A stretch of 64,000 nucleotides of DNA from Kibdelosporangium persicum (GCF_013280595.1 NZ_JAAATY010000020.1:112649-176648); one strand, 5' to 3'. Counted from the stretch's first letter, positions 17,729-26,901 are shown. Numbers and translations are program-made. The notes: generated from the letters alone by a model not told the origin.

Positions 17729-18570
17729 CAGGGCTTCACCAGGCCCTCGTAGGTGTCCGGCCTGCGGTCGCGGTAGAACTGCCACAGGTTGCGGACCTCG
17801 GCGAGCTTGTCCATGTCCAGGTCACGGACGACCACTTCCTCCTCGGTGTCCGACGCCGCGTCCCCGACGAGCTGCCCGCGCGGGTCGACGAAGTACGACT
17901 GTCCGTAGAAGTCGTTATCCCCCAACGGTTCCACGCCGACCCGGTTGATCGTGCCGACGTAGTACTCGTTGGCCACGGCGGCCGCGGGCTGTTCGAGCCG
18001 CCACAGGTACTCCGACAGGCCACGGCTGGTCGCCGACGGGTTGAACACGATCTGCGCGCCCGCCAGGCCCAACGCCCGCCAGCCCTCCGGGAAGTGGCGT
18101 TCGTAGCAGATGTAGACGCCGATCCGGCCGACCGCGGTGTCGAACACCGGGTACCCGAGGTTGCCCGGCCGGAAGTAGAACTTCTCCCAGAAGCCCTTCA
18201 CCTGGGGGATGTGGTTCTTGCGATGCATGCCCAGATACGTGCCGTCGGCGTCGATCACCGCGGCCGTGTTGAAGTAGACGCCGGGCTGCTCCTCCTCGTA
18301 CATCGGCACGACGAGCACGACGCCGTGGTTGCGGGCGACCTCCTGCATCAGTTTGGTCGTCGGCCCGTCCGGGATCCGCTCGGTGTAGGAGTAGTAGTCC
18401 GCGTCCTGCACCTGGCAGAAGTACGGGCCGTAGAACAGCTCCTGCAGGCAGACCACCTGGGCGCCCTGCGACGCCGCGGAAGCGATGTGCTCGACCGCGT
18501 TCGCGATCATCGACTCCTTGTCACCCGTCCACCGCTGCTGGATCAATCCGGCTCGAACGATCTGCGGCAC
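17728..18570 (-). CDS. beta-ureidopropionase-like carbon-nitrogen hydrolase
   Basis: A 280-residue nitrilase-superfamily amidohydrolase. The catalytic triad is Glu44 (CLQELFYGPYF), Lys118 (HRKNHIP) and Cys155 (YICYERHFPEGWR). The sequence is close in style to N-carbamoyl-amino acid and N-carbamoylputrescine amidohydrolases; beside a dihydropyrimidinase the expected reaction is N-carbamoyl-beta-alanine to beta-alanine, CO2 and ammonia. The cytoplasmic enzyme is probably oligomeric like its family. Its start overlaps the end of the NCS1 transporter gene by 50 bases, and its stop overlaps the hydA start by one base. N-carbamoylputrescine amidase cannot be excluded from sequence alone. Confidence 0.9.
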   Translation of the reverse strand: MPQIVRAGLIQQRWTGDKESMIANAVEHIASAASQGAQVVCLQELFYGPYFCQVQDADYYSYTERIPDGPTTKLMQEVARNHGVVLVVPMYEEEQPGVYFNTAAVIDADGTYLGMHRKNHIPQVKGFWEKFYFRPGNLGYPVFDTAVGRIGVYICYERHFPEGWRALGLAGAQIVFNPSATSRGLSEYLWRLEQPAAAVANEYYVGTINRVGVEPLGDNDFYGQSYFVDPRGQLVGDAASDTEEEVVVRDLDMDKLAEVRNLWQFYRDRRPDTYEGLVKP

Positions 18571-20083
18571 TGGCTTCCTCCTCGGTGTGCTTGGTGTTGG
18601 CCGAAAAGACTGAAAGCAACAGGTACGCCAGGTAGCCGACGACGGCGCCGATGACCCAGCTGTAGTCGTAGAGCGGCTTCAGGAAGGGAATCAGGCCGTC
18701 GGCGGGGAACGGCCCGTCGTACGCGCCGCCCACCGCGAGCACGCCCGCGAGCACAGTCGCGACGACGGCCTTCCAGTTCCAGCCGGCGTTGAACCAGTAC
18801 GCGCCTTCGCCGTCCTTGTACAGGTCGGCCAGCTTCAGGCGGGTCTTGTTGATGGTCCAGTAGCCCGCGACGAACACGCCCGCGACCGCCGCCAGCAGAC
18901 CGCCGTAGAAGCCGAGCCACGCGAAGATGTAGATGCCCGGGTCCGAGATCAGCCGCCACGGCTGGATCAGGATGCCGATCACGCCGGTGATCAGGCCGCC
19001 CATCGCGAACGTGATCCGCCGGGGGAACGCGTTGGAGAAGTCGTACGACGGACTGACCACATTGGCCGCCAGGTTCGCCGACACGGTCGCCAGCACCAGC
19101 GCGATCAACGCGACGACGACCACGATCGGGCTGTCGAAACGGCTGGCGAGCTGTGCCGGGTCCCAGATCGCCTCGCCGTACAGCGACACCGCGCCAGAGG
19201 TGGTCAGGATCGCCACGATCGCGATGAACGACATGGTCGTCGGCAGGCCCAGGATCTGCCCGGTGACCTGCTTTTTCTGGCTGCCGCCGAACCGGGTGAA
19301 GTCGGGCATGTTCAGCGAGAGCGTCGACCAGAACGCGATCATGCCCATCAGCGCGGGCGCGAACACCTGCCAGAAGTCGCCACCCCAGCCGAGCTTCGAC
19401 GGCTCGGACAGGATCGGGCCGAACCCGCCCGCCTTGATCACCACGTACGCCAGCAGGATCAGGAAGCCGACCGACACCAGCGGCGCGGTCCAGTTCTCGA
19501 ACCGGCGGATCGCCTCCATGCCCCGCCAGATGATCAGCATCTGGACGACCCAGAACAACGCGAAGCACAGCCACAGCGTCCACGGCTGGCCGCCGAGCTC
19601 CGCGGCGTTGATCCAGCCGTCGCCCGCCAACTTGCCGACGATCACGTACAGCGCCTCGCCACCGACCCACGTCTGGATACCGAACCACGCGCAGGCGATG
19701 AACGCACGCAGTAATGCGGCCAGGTTCGCGCCACGCACGCCGTAGAAGGCGCGGGCGAAGACGGGGAACGGGATGCCGTACTTGGTGCCGGCGTGGCTGT
19801 TGAGCAGCATCGGGATCAGCACGATCAGGTTGCCCAGGGTGATCGTGAGGAACGCCTGCAGCCAGTCCATGCCCAGCGCGATCAGCGACGCGGCCAGGGT
19901 GTAGCTGGGGATGTTGTGGGCCATGCCCATCCACAGCGCGAAGTAGTTGTAGGTGGTCCATCGCCTGCCCTCGACCGGCACCGGGGCCAGTTCGGGGTTG
20001 TAGAAGCGGCTGCCGGCGATGGCCGATGAGTCGATCAGGTCGACGCGGCCGTCGGGATGGGTCAGGTGGGGCGATCCGGCCAT
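18521..20083 (-). CDS. NCS1-family nucleobase/hydantoin:cation symporter
   Basis: A 520-residue membrane protein with about twelve helices. FYNPELAPVPVEGRRWTTYN ahead of the first helix, NYFALWMGMAHNIPSY, and LNSHAGTKYGIPFPVFARAF are signature stretches of NCS1 transporters for uracil, allantoin, cytosine or hydantoins. As first gene of the pyrimidine operon it most likely imports uracil/thymine or a hydantoin with a cation. ATG 20083 is the start. The 3' end overlaps the hydrolase gene by 50 bases. The region upstream (20084-20356) is shared with the divergent protease gene. Confidence 0.93.
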   Translation of the reverse strand: MAGSPHLTHPDGRVDLIDSSAIAGSRFYNPELAPVPVEGRRWTTYNYFALWMGMAHNIPSYTLAASLIALGMDWLQAFLTITLGNLIVLIPMLLNSHAGTKYGIPFPVFARAFYGVRGANLAALLRAFIACAWFGIQTWVGGEALYVIVGKLAGDGWINAAELGGQPWTLWLCFALFWVVQMLIIWRGMEAIRRFENWTAPLVSVGFLILLAYVVIKAGGFGPILSEPSKLGWGGDFWQVFAPALMGMIAFWSTLSLNMPDFTRFGGSQKKQVTGQILGLPTTMSFIAIVAILTTSGAVSLYGEAIWDPAQLASRFDSPIVVVVALIALVLATVSANLAANVVSPSYDFSNAFPRRITFAMGGLITGVIGILIQPWRLISDPGIYIFAWLGFYGGLLAAVAGVFVAGYWTINKTRLKLADLYKDGEGAYWFNAGWNWKAVVATVLAGVLAVGGAYDGPFPADGLIPFLKPLYDYSWVIGAVVGYLAYLLLSVFSANTKHTEEEASAADRSSRIDPAAVDG

Positions 20084-20356
20084 AGGTCACTCCGCGTCGT
20101 CGATCATCTGGGTCGGTGGATCAGCTGGGCGGTCTTGGGTTGTCCGGGCATCTCATCGCGGCCCCGGAGCACACGGCAGAGTCACTGTGTTCACCGTTGA
20201 GCCACTCGATGAACAGTATGTCCGTTGCGGACTGATCTCTCGACTGTCGCGCCATCAGCCACCCTTATGGGCAAATCGGTATCGGACCGCGTGATTTCGC
20301 TGGTTACGGTGGCGCCTGCCGTATCCCGAACCCTGCATCGCAAAGGAGATCACGGC
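20084..20356. promoter_or_regulatory. divergent intergenic region between NCS1 operon and secreted protease
   Basis: This 273-bp stretch must carry the promoters of the pyrimidine operon (minus) and of the protease gene (plus). No gene is visible. AAAGGAGAT at 20342-20350 is the protease ribosome binding site and decides its start at 20357. I saw no clear operator for the PucR regulator here. Confidence 0.5.
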
Positions 20357-21829
20357 ATGTCGCACTCCCCTCGTGCGTCCAGGACGGCAGCGGTAACAAT
20401 CGCGTTTCTCGCGATTACCGCCCTGTCGCCGACCGCGGACGCCGCCCCGATCCCGGTGACCCCGGGCCCGGGCACCGCCCCTGAGATGTTCGCCCCGGAG
20501 ATGGTGGCCGCCTTACAGCGGGACGTCGGGCTGACCCCCGACGCGGCCCGCGCCCGGCTCGCCGCCGACCGGCACGCGAGCGACACCGGGAACGTCCTGC
20601 GCAAGCGTCTGCCGTCGAGTTTCGGCGGCGCGTGGATCGACGCGGGCACCCTGGTCGTCGGCGTGACCGACGCCCGAGCCGCCGACGCCGTGCGCGCGGC
20701 AGGCGGACAGGCACGCCTGGTCTCCCGCACGGAAGGACACCTGGACGCCGTCAAGTCCACACTGGACGCCAACGCGGCCGCCGCGCCCCGGACCGTGCCC
20801 GGGTGGTTCGTCGACCCGACGAGCAACAGTGTCGTCGTCAAGTCCCGCCCGAGCGACTTCGCCGCGGCATACCGTTTCGCGGCGGCGAGCGGCGCGGACA
20901 TGTCGGCGATCCGGGTCGAGGCGAGCGACGAATCGCCCCGCCCGCTGATCGACGTGATCGGCGGGAACGCGTACTACATCGGCAGCGGAACCCGCTGCTC
21001 GATCGGCTTCTCGGTGAACGGCGGCTTCGTGACGGCCGGGCACTGCGGCCGGACCGGCGCGACCACCACCCAGCCGAGCGGCACCTTCCGGGGGTCGAGC
21101 TTCCCGGGCAACGACTACGCCTGGGTGCAGGTCGCCGCGGGCAACACACCCCGCGGCCTGGTGAACAACTATCAGGGCGGAACGGTGTCCGTCGGGGGTT
21201 CGCAGGACGCGGCCGTCGGTGCGACTGTGTGCCGCTCCGGTTCGACCACCGGATGGCACTGCGGCACGATCCGTGCGCGCAACACCTCGGTCACCTACCC
21301 GCAGGGCACGGTGTCCGGCCTGATCCAGACGAACGTGTGCGCCGAACCCGGCGACTCCGGCGGCTCCTTGCTGGCCGGAACCCAGGCCCAGGGCGTCACC
21401 TCGGGCGGTTCGGGTAACTGCCGGTCCGGCGGGCAGACGTACTTCCAGCCGGTCAACGAGATCCTGCAGACCTACGGCCTGACGCTGATCACGGGCGGTG
21501 GCGGCCCTGGCCCCGGCACCTGCCAGAACCCGCAGAACACCTACAACGGGTCGCTGACCTCGAACCAAAGCGTGTACCAGCCCGACGGCGGCTCGTACAC
21601 GTCGAACGCCCCGGGTGCCCACGTCGGCTGCTTGACCAGCCCGGCGGGCACGGACTTCGACCTGTACCTGGAGAAGCAGAGCGGGTCGACGTGGACGGTC
21701 GTGGCGAAGTCCGACAGCCCGCAGAACACGGAGACCGTCAACTACAACGGCACAGCGGGCACCTACAGGTACCGCGTGCACGCCTACAGCGGTTCCGGCA
21801 CCTACACCCTGGGTGTTTCGAAGCCATAA
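20357..21829 (+). CDS. secreted streptogrisin-like serine protease (S1E) with C-terminal PPC-like domain
   Basis: A 490-residue pre-pro-protease. A Sec signal peptide (hydrophobic AAVTIAFLAITAL, cleavage near ADAAP) is followed by an alpha-lytic-type prodomain to about residue 190 and the chymotrypsin-fold domain. The triad is His229 (TAGHCG), Asp253 (GNDYAWVQ) and Ser334 (EPGDSGGS), with paired cysteines as in Streptomyces griseus proteases. A Gly/Pro linker around residue 380 leads to a beta-rich domain of about 100 residues ending TYRYRVHAYSGSGTYTL, resembling a pre-peptidase C-terminal domain. The start is fixed by AAAGGAGAT eight bases upstream. It faces an SSI-type inhibitor gene across a terminator. 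Confidence 0.92.
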   Translation: MSHSPRASRTAAVTIAFLAITALSPTADAAPIPVTPGPGTAPEMFAPEMVAALQRDVGLTPDAARARLAADRHASDTGNVLRKRLPSSFGGAWIDAGTLVVGVTDARAADAVRAAGGQARLVSRTEGHLDAVKSTLDANAAAAPRTVPGWFVDPTSNSVVVKSRPSDFAAAYRFAAASGADMSAIRVEASDESPRPLIDVIGGNAYYIGSGTRCSIGFSVNGGFVTAGHCGRTGATTTQPSGTFRGSSFPGNDYAWVQVAAGNTPRGLVNNYQGGTVSVGGSQDAAVGATVCRSGSTTGWHCGTIRARNTSVTYPQGTVSGLIQTNVCAEPGDSGGSLLAGTQAQGVTSGGSGNCRSGGQTYFQPVNEILQTYGLTLITGGGGPGPGTCQNPQNTYNGSLTSNQSVYQPDGGSYTSNAPGAHVGCLTSPAGTDFDLYLEKQSGSTWTVVAKSDSPQNTETVNYNGTAGTYRYRVHAYSGSGTYTLGVSKP

Positions 21830-21837
21830 CCGAAGAG

Positions 21838-21880
21838 AGGAAAGGTCCCTCGCGCACCCTGCACGCGAGGGACCTTTCCT
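21838..21880. terminator. 17-bp-arm hairpin between protease and inhibitor genes
   Basis: Perfect arms of 17 bp (left AGGAAAGGTCCCTCGCG at 21838-21854, right its complement at 21864-21880) with a nine-base loop, placed nine bases after the protease stop and before the end of the convergent inhibitor gene. It ends in CCTTTCCTT, so termination in either direction is plausible. Only one copy was found in the window. Confidence 0.85.
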
Positions 21881-21900
21881 TGCTGACGCTCAGGACGACG

Positions 21901-22311
21901 TCACCAACGGAAAACGTCGCTGCTTTCCGCCGCCGCCACGCAGGCGTTCGGATAAACCGCCTTGAAATCGATCCGCTTGCCCCTGAAGCTGCCGTTGGCC
22001 CGTGCGGTCACCGGGTCGTAGATCATCGGGCAGTTCACGTCACTGACCATCTCGAGTTTCTTCAGGTCGCCGCCCGCCGACTCGATCGCCTTGCAGGCCT
22101 GTTCCCTGCGCGGGTGCGAACCGGTCACGTTGTCCGGGTCGTCGCAGCCCAGGGTGCGGAAGGCGGGGACGACAAGGGTGTGCTCGTCCTGGATGGACAG
22201 CAACAGGGTGGGCGGGGCCGCCGACGCCGGCGTGACCAGGAACGCGGCCGTCAGCGCCGACACGCAGGCGCCGACGGCTAGGGGCTTGAGGGAAGACTGC
22301 ATGCCGGACAT
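21901..22311 (-). CDS. subtilisin-inhibitor-like (SSI family) secreted protease inhibitor
   Basis: A 136-residue protein with a Sec signal peptide (cleavage near PASAA, residues 29-32) and a mature domain matching Streptomyces subtilisin inhibitor. The four conserved cysteines are present (56, 73, 94 and one near 124). CPMIYDPV carries the reactive site, with Met96 as the predicted P1 residue. The C-terminus SSDVFRW matches the SSI end. It should inhibit subtilisin- and chymotrypsin-type proteases outside the cell. ATG 22311 or 22302 may start it. It faces the streptogrisin-like protease gene, a likely target, and lies 26 bases downstream of the pucR-type gene on the same strand. Confidence 0.9.
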   Translation of the reverse strand: MSGMQSSLKPLAVGACVSALTAAFLVTPASAAPPTLLLSIQDEHTLVVPAFRTLGCDDPDNVTGSHPRREQACKAIESAGGDLKKLEMVSDVNCPMIYDPVTARANGSFRGKRIDFKAVYPNACVAAAESSDVFRW

Positions 22312-22337
22312 ATCGGCATCGTCGCCACGACTCTGTG

Positions 22338-23963
22338 TTACTCGGTCGGGTGATGCGTCTGCACATCCAGGGACAACAACGCCACGTAGAGCGACAGCAT
22401 CGATTCAGGGTCCTCCAGCGACACCCCCAGGACCTGTTCGATGCGGGAAAGCTGTTGGTAGTAAGCGGTTCTGGACATATGTGCCGCCGCCGCGGCCGCC
22501 GACTTGTTGCCGCCCTGCTCGCAGTAGTGCCGCAGCGTCTCCACCAGACGGCTGCCGTGTGTGGCGTCGCGGGTCAGCAGTGGACCGAGTTCACGGTCGG
22601 TGAAAGCCGTGACACGTTCGTCGTTGCCGAGCAGGTGCAGCAGGCCGCGTAGCCGTACGTCGTCGAGCCGGTGGTACAGACGGTCTGATGTGGACCGTAG
22701 CGCGGCGTCAGCGACGTGCGCCGCTTCGACCATGGTTCGGCGGGCGCCGGAGATCCGCTCGACCGTGGTACCGACGGCGATCACGACCGGCACGGCGCGT
22801 TGCGCGGCTCCGGCCGCGTGGTGGACTTCCTTGGCCAGTCTGCGCAGGACGTTCGCGACTTCCGCCTGGGGCGGCAGCGAAAGCAAAGCGCGCACGCTGG
22901 TGTCGTCCACCACGCCGACCAGCGCGGCTGTCTGCGTTCGTTTGGCGGCCAGCGCGGTGGCTTCGGCCAGGTCTCGCAGCACTTCTTGGGTCGCCATGGC
23001 GGGCGCGGGATTCACGCTGGTCCGTGGCCGTACCGCGACGCCGACGAGCCTACGGTGCTCCAGCGGGACGCCCAGTGCCGCGGCGCGCGCGTTGATGTCG
23101 GCGCCGGGCGTGGACAGCATCTCCGTGAGCAACGTCCGGTGGGCGTGCCGCTCAAGGCCCTCACGGTCACGGGCGACGAGCCGGTGTACGGCCAACGCGG
23201 AAGCCGCTCGTTCGGCGACCACGATGTGCCGGTGCGGCGGAGGTTCCGGGCACAACAGCACGAGCCTGCCCCAGTCGTTGCCCCGCGCGCCGACAACGGT
23301 CACCAGCCAGCCCGTCTCCGGGTCGTAGCTGGTCCGCTCCGTCACGTGCACCGCTCGCGAACGTCGTGCCCAGTCCCGCAGCAGCTCGCTGGGGTTGCCG
23401 CCCGCCGTGTCGTAGGCCAGTACTTCGTGCGACAGCGTCTCCAGCACCACCGGCCGCCCCGCCGTCCGGGCTACCTCGCGCAGCACCTCGGCGGGCTCGG
23501 CGCCGGCGACTGTCAGCGCGGTGAACGTCTCGTGCACCTGCTCGGCCGCACGCAACTCGGCGACCTGCGCGTCCACGATCAGTCCGACAACGGCCTCCGT
23601 CACGGTGACGAAGCGTGTCTCCTCGGACAACGTGACCAGCGGCACGCCTCGGCGCTCCGCAGCGGCCACGAAGGCCTGCGGGAGCTTGTCGCTCCAATGC
23701 CGGAGCAGCTCGACCACGATGCCCGCGACGCCGACGTCGGCCAGTTCGTCGACGTATCTGGTCAGGCCATCAGGCTCGTCCGGCAACGCGATTCCCGTGG
23801 TGAGCACGAGTTCGTCACCACGCAACAGGTGTGCGATGTCGGCGACCTCGGCCACGTGCACCCACCGCACACGCCTGTCCAACGCACCGTGGGCGGCCAC
23901 GACCCGCGGCTTGCCCTCCCTGATCACAGGCAGGGCGAGCGCGTCGGCGACCGTCGGGTACAC
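22338..23963 (-). CDS. PucR-family transcriptional regulator
   Basis: A 541-residue regulator. The N-terminal purine-catabolism domain begins YPTVADALALPVIREGKP and contains WVHVAEVADIAHLLRGDELVLTTG; a GGDEF-like central region follows; the C-terminal helix-turn-helix is in LRHYCEQGGNKSAAAAAAHMSRTAYYQQL near residues 475-503. PucR regulators control purine, pyrimidine, hydantoin and amine catabolism. It is divergent from the aminotransferase-mmsA pair with 111 bases between starts, so it probably controls that pair and perhaps the NCS1 operon. GTG 23963 gives the family N-terminus; a GTG two codons earlier (23969) is possible. Confidence 0.9.
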   Translation of the reverse strand: MYPTVADALALPVIREGKPRVVAAHGALDRRVRWVHVAEVADIAHLLRGDELVLTTGIALPDEPDGLTRYVDELADVGVAGIVVELLRHWSDKLPQAFVAAAERRGVPLVTLSEETRFVTVTEAVVGLIVDAQVAELRAAEQVHETFTALTVAGAEPAEVLREVARTAGRPVVLETLSHEVLAYDTAGGNPSELLRDWARRSRAVHVTERTSYDPETGWLVTVVGARGNDWGRLVLLCPEPPPHRHIVVAERAASALAVHRLVARDREGLERHAHRTLLTEMLSTPGADINARAAALGVPLEHRRLVGVAVRPRTSVNPAPAMATQEVLRDLAEATALAAKRTQTAALVGVVDDTSVRALLSLPPQAEVANVLRRLAKEVHHAAGAAQRAVPVVIAVGTTVERISGARRTMVEAAHVADAALRSTSDRLYHRLDDVRLRGLLHLLGNDERVTAFTDRELGPLLTRDATHGSRLVETLRHYCEQGGNKSAAAAAAHMSRTAYYQQLSRIEQVLGVSLEDPESMLSLYVALLSLDVQTHHPTE

Positions 23964-24074
23964 GAACACAATGTAAGGCCTGCGCCCGGTTTCGGGTACA
24001 GGTTGTCCGTAGTGGTCTCCGGCCGCCTGCCAGCACACTCGACGGCACAGGAACCCCCGGACCTGGAGGCGGTT

Positions 24075-25385
24075 GTGCCCGAACCCCAAGACGATCTGCT
24101 GCGACGCCACCGTGCCGTGCTGCCGGACTGGCTGGCGCTGTACTACTCGGAGCCGATCGAGATCGTCGGCGGGCGGGGGCGCCGGGTCACCGACTCGCGG
24201 GGCCGGGAGTACCTGGACTTCTTCGCGGGCATCCTGACCAACGCGATCGGCTACGACATCGCCGAGATCAGCGACGCGGTCCGGGCCCAGGTCGACTCCG
24301 GCGTGCTGCACACCTCCACGCTGTACCTGATCCGCAAGCAGGTCGAGCTGGCCGAGAGGATCGCCGAGCTGTCCGGCATCCCGGACGCCAAGGTGTTCTT
24401 CACCAACTCCGGCACCGAGGCCAACGAGGCCGCGCTGCTGCTGGCGACCCAGTACCGGCACTCGGACCAGGTCCTCGCGCTGCGGAACTCTTACCACGGC
24501 AGGAGTTTCGCCACGATGGGGATCACCGGGAACCGGGGCTGGTCGGCCAGTTCCCTGTCGCCGGTGAAGGTGAGTTACGTGCACGGCGGCTACCGGATGC
24601 GCGGCCCGTTCGCCTCGTACTCCGATGCCGAGTACGTCGCCGCGTGTGTCGACGATCTGCGTGAGGTTCTCGACGTCACCACCGCCGGAGATGTGGCGTG
24701 CATGATCGCCGAGCCGATCCAGGGTGTCGGCGGCTTCAACGTCCCACCGGACGGGTTGTTCGGCGCGATGAAGGAAGTGCTGGACGAGCGCGGGATCCTG
24801 TTCGTCTCCGACGAGGTGCAGACCGGATGGGGCCGGACCGGCGAGCACTTCTGGGGCATCCAGGCACACGGGATCGTGCCGGACATGATGACCTTCGCCA
24901 AGGGGCTGGGCAACGGGCTCGCGATCGGCGGCGTGGTCGCGCGCGGGGACGTGATGGACTGCCTGCGGGCCAACTCGATCTCCACGTTCGGCGGCAACCC
25001 GATCTCCACCGCGGGCGCCAAGGCCGCGCTGGACTACCTGCTGGACAAGGATTTGCAGGCCAACGCCGCGAAGCTGGGCAGCATGCTGATCAACGGCCTG
25101 CGGGACGTCTCGGCGGAGAGCCCGGTGGTGGCCGACGTGCGCGGCAAGGGCCTGATGATCGGCGTCGAACTGGTCGGCCCGGACGGCCGGTCGCCGAGCC
25201 CGGCCGCGGCCGGGCGGCTGCTGGAGGAGACCAAGGCACGGGGCCTGCTGGTGGGCAAGGGCGGGCTGCACAACAACGTCATCCGGCTGGCGCCGCCGTT
25301 GACGCTGACCGAGGCGGAGGCCGAGGAGGGCCTCGCCATCCTGACCGAGTCGATCACCGTGGTGGACAAGGAGAACAAGGCGTGA
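24075..25385 (+). CDS. class III omega-aminotransferase (beta-alanine / beta-aminoisobutyrate type)
   Basis: A 436-residue PLP enzyme. FFTNSGTEANEAALLLATQY, NSYHGRSFATMG, IAEPIQGVGGFNVPP, LFVSDEVQTGWGRTG and FAKGLGNGL (PLP lysine) are the fold-type I class III motifs. The sequence fits alanine-glyoxylate / 3-aminoisobutyrate-pyruvate transaminases. Followed by mmsA and near the pyrimidine operon, the expected role is converting beta-alanine or beta-aminoisobutyrate into malonate or methylmalonate semialdehyde. GTG 24075 has GGAGG five bases upstream; the frame stays open far upstream but that sequence is the antisense of pucR. Its stop overlaps the mmsA start by four bases (GTGA). Confidence 0.9.
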   Translation: MPEPQDDLLRRHRAVLPDWLALYYSEPIEIVGGRGRRVTDSRGREYLDFFAGILTNAIGYDIAEISDAVRAQVDSGVLHTSTLYLIRKQVELAERIAELSGIPDAKVFFTNSGTEANEAALLLATQYRHSDQVLALRNSYHGRSFATMGITGNRGWSASSLSPVKVSYVHGGYRMRGPFASYSDAEYVAACVDDLREVLDVTTAGDVACMIAEPIQGVGGFNVPPDGLFGAMKEVLDERGILFVSDEVQTGWGRTGEHFWGIQAHGIVPDMMTFAKGLGNGLAIGGVVARGDVMDCLRANSISTFGGNPISTAGAKAALDYLLDKDLQANAAKLGSMLINGLRDVSAESPVVADVRGKGLMIGVELVGPDGRSPSPAAAGRLLEETKARGLLVGKGGLHNNVIRLAPPLTLTEAEAEEGLAILTESITVVDKENKA

Positions 25386-26878
25386 CCGCGCGTATCACCC
25401 ACTGGATCAACGGCAAGCCTTGGGACGGCGTCGCTTCGCGGACCGGCGAGGTCTACGACCCCGCGACCGGCAAGGTGAGCGGGCGGGTCGACTTCGCCGG
25501 GCAGTCCGAAGTGGATTCCGCTGTGGCGGCCGCCGCCGCTGCTTTCCCGGCGTGGCGCGATTCCTCGCTGGCGAAGCGGTCCAACGTGCTCTTCCGGTTC
25601 CGTGAACTGCTGGCGGCCCGCAAGGGCGAGCTGGCCGCGATCGTGACCGCGGAACACGGCAAGGTCCTCGACGACGCGGCCGGTGAGGTGCAGCGCGCGC
25701 TGGAGGCGGTGGAGTTCGCCTGCGGCATCCCGCACCTGCTGAAGGGCGGGTTCAGCGAGAACGTGTCCACGAAGGTGGACGTGTACTCGATCCAGCAGCC
25801 GCTCGGCGTGGTCGCGGTGATCTCGCCGTTCAACTTCCCCGCGATGGTGCCGTTGTGGTTCGTCCCCAACGCGATCGCGTGCGGCAACACGGTTGTGCTG
25901 AAGCCGTCGGAGAAGGACCCGTCGGCCGCGGTGTTCATCGCCGAACTGTGGGCCGAGGCGGGCCTGCCCGACGGTGTGCTGAACGTGGTGCACGGGGACA
26001 AGGTCGCGGTCGACGGTTTGCTGGAACACCGGGCCGTCAAGGCGGTGTCGTTCGTCGGCTCGACACCGATCGCCCGGTATGTCTACGAAACCGGCACCCG
26101 GCACGGCAAACGCGTGCAAGCCCTGGGCGGTGCGAAGAACCACATGGTCGTGCTGCCCGACGCGGACCTGGACCTGGCCGCGGACGCCGCCGTGTCGGCC
26201 GGGTTCGGTTCGGCGGGGGAGCGGTGCATGGCCATCTCGGTGGTCGTCGCGGTCGACCCGATCGGTGACGAGCTGGTCGGGAAGATCTCGTCCCGGATGG
26301 CCTCGCTGCACATCGGTGACGGCAGGCGGACCGGGTGTGAGATGGGACCGCTGGTGACCCGGGCACACCGGGACCGTGTCGAGTCCTATGTGGAGGCTGG
26401 GGTGGCGTCGGGGGCCACGCTGGCCGTGGATGGCCGTGGCCACCCGGTGGACGGGGAGGCGGAGGGCTTCTGGCTCGGCCCGACCCTGTTCGACCGGGTG
26501 AGCACGGACATGTCGATCTACACGGACGAGATCTTCGGCCCGGTGCTGTCGGTCGTGCGGTCACCGTCCTATGACGACGCTCTGGAGTTGGTGAACAGCA
26601 ACCCATACGGCAACGGAACGGCCATCTTCACCAACGACGGCGGCGCGGCCCGGCGGTTCCAGAACGAGGTCGAGGTCGGCATGGTCGGCGTGAACGTGCC
26701 GATCCCCGTGCCGGTCGGCTACTACTCGTTCGGCGGCTGGAAGGACTCGCTGTTCGGCGACACGCACGCCTACGGCCCGCACGGGATCCACTTCTTCACG
26801 CGATCCAAAGTGGTCACCAACCGCTGGCTCGACCCGTCACACGGCGGCGTGAACCTGGGCTTCCCGCGTAACGTGTAG
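25382..26878 (+). CDS. mmsA: CoA-acylating methylmalonate-semialdehyde dehydrogenase
   Basis: A 498-residue aldehyde dehydrogenase. N-terminal HWINGKPWDG, PFNFPAMVPLWFVP, SFVGSTPIARYVYETG and the nucleophile motif AGERCMAIS are characteristic of MmsA, which oxidises methylmalonate or malonate semialdehyde to propionyl- or acetyl-CoA with NAD and CoA. The C-terminal HFFTRSKVVTNRW is also typical. GTG start overlaps the aminotransferase stop, so the pair is coupled. It completes the degradation of beta-alanine/beta-aminoisobutyrate from pyrimidines, though valine or inositol catabolism can use the same enzyme. Confidence 0.94.
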   Translation: MTARITHWINGKPWDGVASRTGEVYDPATGKVSGRVDFAGQSEVDSAVAAAAAAFPAWRDSSLAKRSNVLFRFRELLAARKGELAAIVTAEHGKVLDDAAGEVQRALEAVEFACGIPHLLKGGFSENVSTKVDVYSIQQPLGVVAVISPFNFPAMVPLWFVPNAIACGNTVVLKPSEKDPSAAVFIAELWAEAGLPDGVLNVVHGDKVAVDGLLEHRAVKAVSFVGSTPIARYVYETGTRHGKRVQALGGAKNHMVVLPDADLDLAADAAVSAGFGSAGERCMAISVVVAVDPIGDELVGKISSRMASLHIGDGRRTGCEMGPLVTRAHRDRVESYVEAGVASGATLAVDGRGHPVDGEAEGFWLGPTLFDRVSTDMSIYTDEIFGPVLSVVRSPSYDDALELVNSNPYGNGTAIFTNDGGAARRFQNEVEVGMVGVNVPIPVPVGYYSFGGWKDSLFGDTHAYGPHGIHFFTRSKVVTNRWLDPSHGGVNLGFPRNV

Positions 26879-26901
26879 GCCTCGCGCACCGCGGAGCGCA
26901 C

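Noticed and set aside
22338..25271. 977-codon continuous minus-strand frame
   Set aside because: Only the part from 23963 down encodes the PucR regulator; the rest is the antisense of the aminotransferase gene and has no family similarity.
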